From: Prochilodus magdalenae
Taxonomy: Eukaryota; Chordata; Actinopteri; Characiformes; Prochilodontidae
DNA: 64,000 bases
Reading direction: 5' to 3'
Assembly: GCA_024036415.1 (NCBI GenBank)
Contig: JAMWET010005032.1
Coordinates: 62,001-126,000, forward strand
Both the position numbers and the translations under genes were made by a program. The notes under the pieces were generated by a model. That model searched no databases and was not told the DNA's origin. It saw only the letters and a list, made by a program, of their open reading frames with translations. Shown here piece after piece: positions 59,641 to 64,000 of this stretch. Numbering within the stretch: the first letter of the stretch is position 1; each line of letters begins with the position of its first letter.

Positions 59641-62600
59641 CACAATTTGTCCTAGCTAAGGAAGGCTGCGGCAACATCTGGCCCTGGTTGCAAGTAGATG
59701 GCTCTACATGCAGGTGTAAACCGTGGCTAGTGCGCGTTTGATGCTCATTGTGATCTACTCATGCCACCATTGCAAGAACGCAAGCACACATGACACACAT
59801 ATGTAGTGTGAACATGCATAAAGCGTTCCAGTATATTTTGAAGCATTCCAAGGCATCCCAGACAGTGTTCGACAACCGGTAAGAGCATTGCAGGGGCCAA
59901 AGCCCCTGAAGTTACATACAAGTTAGAGGTCACTTGTGATCATATCACTAAAAGTCAATGTACTGCATGTCAGGATTGAATAATTATTCATCTTTATCAT
60001 ATAAATAACTAAGTTTTACAAATGCTTACTTACCCACAGGCGTTTGTTGGTAAGTCTTTAGGGGGAATTGTGTTTATTTCTGCATGCTGAGATCTAAAGA
60101 AGTCTCACAGTGGCTTTGTCTAAAATTGATCACTGTAGAGGAACCTGCAGTTTTCTTTGTAGCTGATGGAGAGAGGAACCAGAGGTTGTGATGTCTGTAA
60201 CACAGATGGCTATTTACTATACAAGTTTGTTGTGTTTTGTGTAGTAACTTTGTGTAAGGGGGCTTTTAGGGAACTCCTCAGATGCCTGGCTCCTTTTACC
60301 TATGACTGAGCATTTCACATGAAAATCACTCTGAATGATTTTGTTTAAATCCTATCTATTGAATTATGCATAAATAAGAGAAAAAAAAAAGATCTGTGAT
60401 ATTCCAAGTACTGCACAAATGCAGTGCTACAACTTTTATCATTATAGTTGCATACAGCACAATATGTCAGATATCAGAAATCCCTTCCTGTGACCTAATC
60501 ATGAAAGTAACCTGATTTATTAAATAACCCAGTGGTGTATAAGTTCAGTTTATCCCGGAATCAGAACAGTAAATTCCTGTCTAGAGTACCTCTTTGGCAC
60601 TAGGACTGTAGCCATGTTGGTAGTGTTGTGTACCCCGGGCTGCTTGTGGTGGGGGGGGTGGGATAGGTTACTGGGTTCTTGTGTTGATGTGGCTCTGTGC
60701 TTTGCGTGCTGGTGAGGGAAGAGAGAATGACAGAATGGCACACAGGGGTAAAATGTGGGAATAGAGCTCAGCGGGACAGTCAGTGTGTGTCTGAGTCTGG
60801 AAAGAAACGTTTCCACAGAGGTCATCCGCTGGACTCTGGTGGTAACTTGACCCATGCGGTGGCTGATGGAAAAAGTCATTCTCTAAAGCAATCTGGATGC
60901 AAGCTGAAAAAGACAGAGCATGGGGGTTGGGAGGTTTTGGCTGGAGAGGGGCCGTGGATGTGGGTGGGTTTGGTGGTGGGGTGGCTGGACAGAGTTTAAG
61001 GCAGGGGTGAGAGTGAATGAGTGGTAGGCTACAGATTCTGCTCAGTTTCAGAGGCCTCCTCTGTCTGGGGGCCGCGGCAGGCTGCCAGGAGCCCTACCTG
61101 CACATCCCATCTGTTCCAGCTGTTCACCTCCTCCGTTCTACAGCATCATCACACAGCTCGGCTTCTCTTTTAAAGGAGCAGTTCAGCAAAAGCAAAATTT
61201 ACATAGCTTTGTATCTCAGTGTAACCAAGGCTGGTTTGGCGTTTGAGGTTTGCTTCTGTAGTTTGGCTCCGGTGCGAGACTGAAGTGTGAAGTTTAGATA
61301 GACACGAACACAGATCCAATGCAGCTCTTGCTGGTCTTTTTAGCTATGTGCCGTACAGTTGCCTTACTGCGAGGGGAAGCCAGATAGGAGGGACTTGACT
61401 CCAAACAGGTTGGTCTTAGCTCCAAATGGATTTACCTCCTGTTAAATGCTTTCCTATTGATGTAATATCTGAGTAAACAGGCTTTACTCTTCACTTTACA
61501 GTGATTTAAATATTTAACTCTCTCTCTGTTATCTCAAAGATGTAAAATACAGCATGAAAGATCTTTTTAACAGGTGATGGTCTGGTGAGCCCAGGTCGCT
61601 GGTAATACACAGACTAAACTTTGAAAGTGCTATTGTTGATCGCAATAGAATAATGGGCTATTTCAGTTAATTAGTATACAAACACAGTTTCACTTGAGTA
61701 CATGAGAATAGAAATTAGAATCAGCAACACGTCCTAAATGTCATGGCACGCCAGTGTTACAAGTGGCTATCTTATTGTACTTCATAGATCTCCTTTAAAT
61801 TTGTGGTCTCCCTTAAATGTGGCCAAGCTAACCCCCTGAAACAGTAAGTGCATATTTCAACATTACACAAATTCATACGCAATTCATGTTTATGCAGTTT
61901 TATACAGCCATTTCATTCGGCTGCAGTGATGGGCAAACTTGGTATTTATACATTTCTATTACACGTTTCCTGTGGACGTTATGATCTGTTGATGTGTACA
62001 ACCTTCACACTGAAATCTTTATTGGCCCCCTACTATAGATATTAAGACAATTGAACCCATCCAACAATATCAGCATCCATCAGAACTATATATATCATCC
62101 TAGTGTCTGTCACTTTCATCAGTGAAAACATGATATTCGGTACTTATAATTGTACTATCTTTAACAGATAATCTATTGAGAATTTTTAAAAATGCACTTT
62201 TTTTTAAGGTTAATAAAAGGACGTGGGTCCGAATCCCAGTTACTATACTGATACTGTTGTCAGTAAAATGTGTGCTCTGCACAGTGCTGATTGGTAAAGT
62301 GTATGCTTCCGTTGCCTGTTACCGGATCTGTTAGCTTTATTTGCAATGACTTCATGAAGACTTGATAGAATGTAATGAAAGAGTGAACATGGTAGTGTGT
62401 ACCATGATTTTTACAGTGTAACTTTAAAAACGTGTTTGCGGTACACCAAGTATGTCCAACAGAGAGAGCCCAGAAGCAAATAAAGATTTCTGATGATGGA
62501 AAACCAAAGAAGTGAAAACATTTTGCCATAATTTGTCTTTAATTTAATCAACGAGTACATGAATTTTCCATATTATACATTATGTTGTCCAGAATTTAAT

Positions 62601-63325
62601 TTATTGCTTGTTTTTATTTGTTTGCTAAATGCACTGTTTGACCAAAAATGCAGGAGTACATTTATCAAAATTGGACTCACTTAGCACCTCTGTGAAGTGT
62701 TATGAGTGTCTTTTTGAGGGTCTCCATGGCTGCACCCGGTTCTACAGTTGGGTTTTTCTTTGGGCAGGGTTATTACTCCTGTGCTCTGAGCAGTCTTCAT
62801 GTGGCTGTTCCTGCTGGCCGGTTAGGTCAGTTTTGCTTTTTGCAGTGCAACCTTTGGCAAGTATCTTTTGTGTTAGCTGTCTACTGAAGCGGGAGGGGTT
62901 GACTCCCGATGAGGTGTTGAACCATGAAAGCTGCAGCCGAAGCTGTGGCAGATGTGCAGGTAATTTTAGGTGTTCAGCCCTTGTGATGAAAGGTGCTGCT
63001 GTCCTAGAGGCCCAGTCGTCGTCTTCGTCGCCATCATCATCGTCCTCTAGCTTGAAGAGTGAGGGTCCATGTGTGATTTACATAGAATTAAATATGAATT
63101 GCAGTTTTGCATATATACACTATAAAGTCAAGGTTTCAGTCAGATAGTCTGTTTGCTGTTCCCAAAGCTCGGCAAGTCCCAGGATTTTCCTCTTCATATT
63201 AACTTCTCAAGGCGGTTTTTCTGTCTCTGTCTTTGCTCTGTAATGAGAGAAAACGCTTACATGAGATTGAATAAGAGAAAAAACACTGTACATGAAATTG
63301 TAAACATCTGCTCATCCCCCCCCAA

Positions 63326-63550
63326 ACACACACACACACTTTTTTTTTTCTTCCCCCCCCTTCCCTTCATGATGACGTTTGTCTACCAGATACCCGCTGT
63401 ACACACACCCACACACCCACACGCACTCTCTTGTGTGCGCACACACCACAGGCAGAGCCATGGGCATTAGGGCCTGGTGTTTTTCTGGGCTCACCTTACA
63501 CTTTGTGGTAGCAGACACGCACACACACACAAACACACACACCTGGCTCA
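63326..63550. repeat. CA-rich low-complexity stretch
   Basis: Several short (CA)n runs (63329-63340, 63400-63425, 63515-63542) between pyrimidine tracts. Confidence 0.8.
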
Positions 63551-64000
63551 CATTTCCCTGTTTGCTTTGCTGCAAGCAGCAGCAGCAGATAGAATGGCAT
63601 CATTTCAATGCCGTGCTCCGACACGGGGGAGATTTAGTCAAAACACTCGGGCCTTAGTGCCGTAATTGATAAAGTCAGACCCAGTCATACAAACATGACT
63701 TGTCTCTATCTCTCTTCCCCTCTCTCTTTCATCACCCCCTCCCCCCCAATTCTAAAATGATAGTCTACATAATTAAAAGCACTGTAAAATGATCTTTAGA
63801 TAAGACCAGAGTGGATCACAGCAAGGGTGTTTCCTGGGTTCAGTCCAATGAGTGTCGGAATAGGATTCAGCAACCCAGAAGGATAAGTGGTTTAGATAAT
63901 GAGTGAGTGATTAGTTAGGCCAGTTAGTAGAAACCATAGAAATCACGACTACAGCTTACTTGTAGTCTGAGGCACTATATGGACGGATCAGGTCTTAAGC

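Larger units (their letters stand above)
42658..64000 (+). other. bop1: bop1 intron 3, more than 21 kb, runs off the window
   Basis: No exon beginning DIRNTVG and no scleraxis bHLH is found, so the next bop1 exon lies beyond base 64000. In mammals this intron hosts SCX in antisense. The stretch holds a 12-bp minisatellite (43741), a Tc1-like remnant (47021), CpG-richer blocks (48090-48620, 56820-57200, 57780-58200), a G-quadruplex motif (57171), a degenerate repeat (59380) and CA tracts near the end. The many open frames listed by chance here show no family resemblance. Confidence 0.6.

Noticed and set aside
62221..62245. tRNA-like B box (gggtccgaatccc)
   Set aside because: No A box or foldable cloverleaf upstream; at most an old SINE fragment.
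62629..63147. 172-codon frame near the window end as a secreted or scleraxis-like protein
   Set aside because: No bHLH, no family resemblance; the Ser run comes from a TCG/TCA simple repeat.

Overview
This window is vertebrate nuclear DNA. It is intron-rich and AT-rich, with GT-AG (and some GC-AG) introns, fish-type Tc1/mariner debris and many simple repeats. The HSF1 and BOP1 proteins are clearly of ray-finned fish type. The dispersed repeats, including a SINE/MITE-like unit at 11.93-12.35 kb, resemble those I know from otophysan fishes (characins, catfishes, cyprinids). That narrower placement is inference.

Layout. (1) 0.99-10.64 kb, + strand: an unrecognised gene of at least 31 very small exons. 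Most are 36-60 bp, all are multiples of 3, and all introns between them are phase 1. It encodes a Gly/Ser/Thr/Asp/Asn/Gln-rich, almost Cys-free chain of at least 543 codons, open at the 5' side of the window. This is the strongest candidate for something undescribed. (2) 10.6-15.5 kb: intergenic, with repeats, a small GC-rich promoter-like patch and the HSF1 3' UTR. (3) 15.53-32.62 kb, - strand: complete hsf1 (heat shock factor 1), 13 coding exons, 504 aa. It is resolved exon by exon, and two introns need GC donors. (4) 32.62-33.52 kb: a head-to-head (bidirectional) promoter with a perfect CRE palindrome, a 2-unit heat-shock-element-like palindrome, an AAT microsatellite and a small TIR element ending 85 bp before the bop1 start codon. 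(5) 33.52 kb to the window end, + strand: the first three coding exons of bop1 (164 codons), then an intron of more than 21 kb that runs off the window.

How the genes relate. The hsf1-bop1 head-to-head pair is conserved with mammals, where scleraxis (SCX) sits antisense inside BOP1 intron 3. The very long intron 3 here is consistent with a nested scx just beyond base 64,000. No scleraxis bHLH is visible inside the window. The mini-exon gene is convergent (tail to tail) with hsf1, in the position where mammals have DGAT1. It is not DGAT1.
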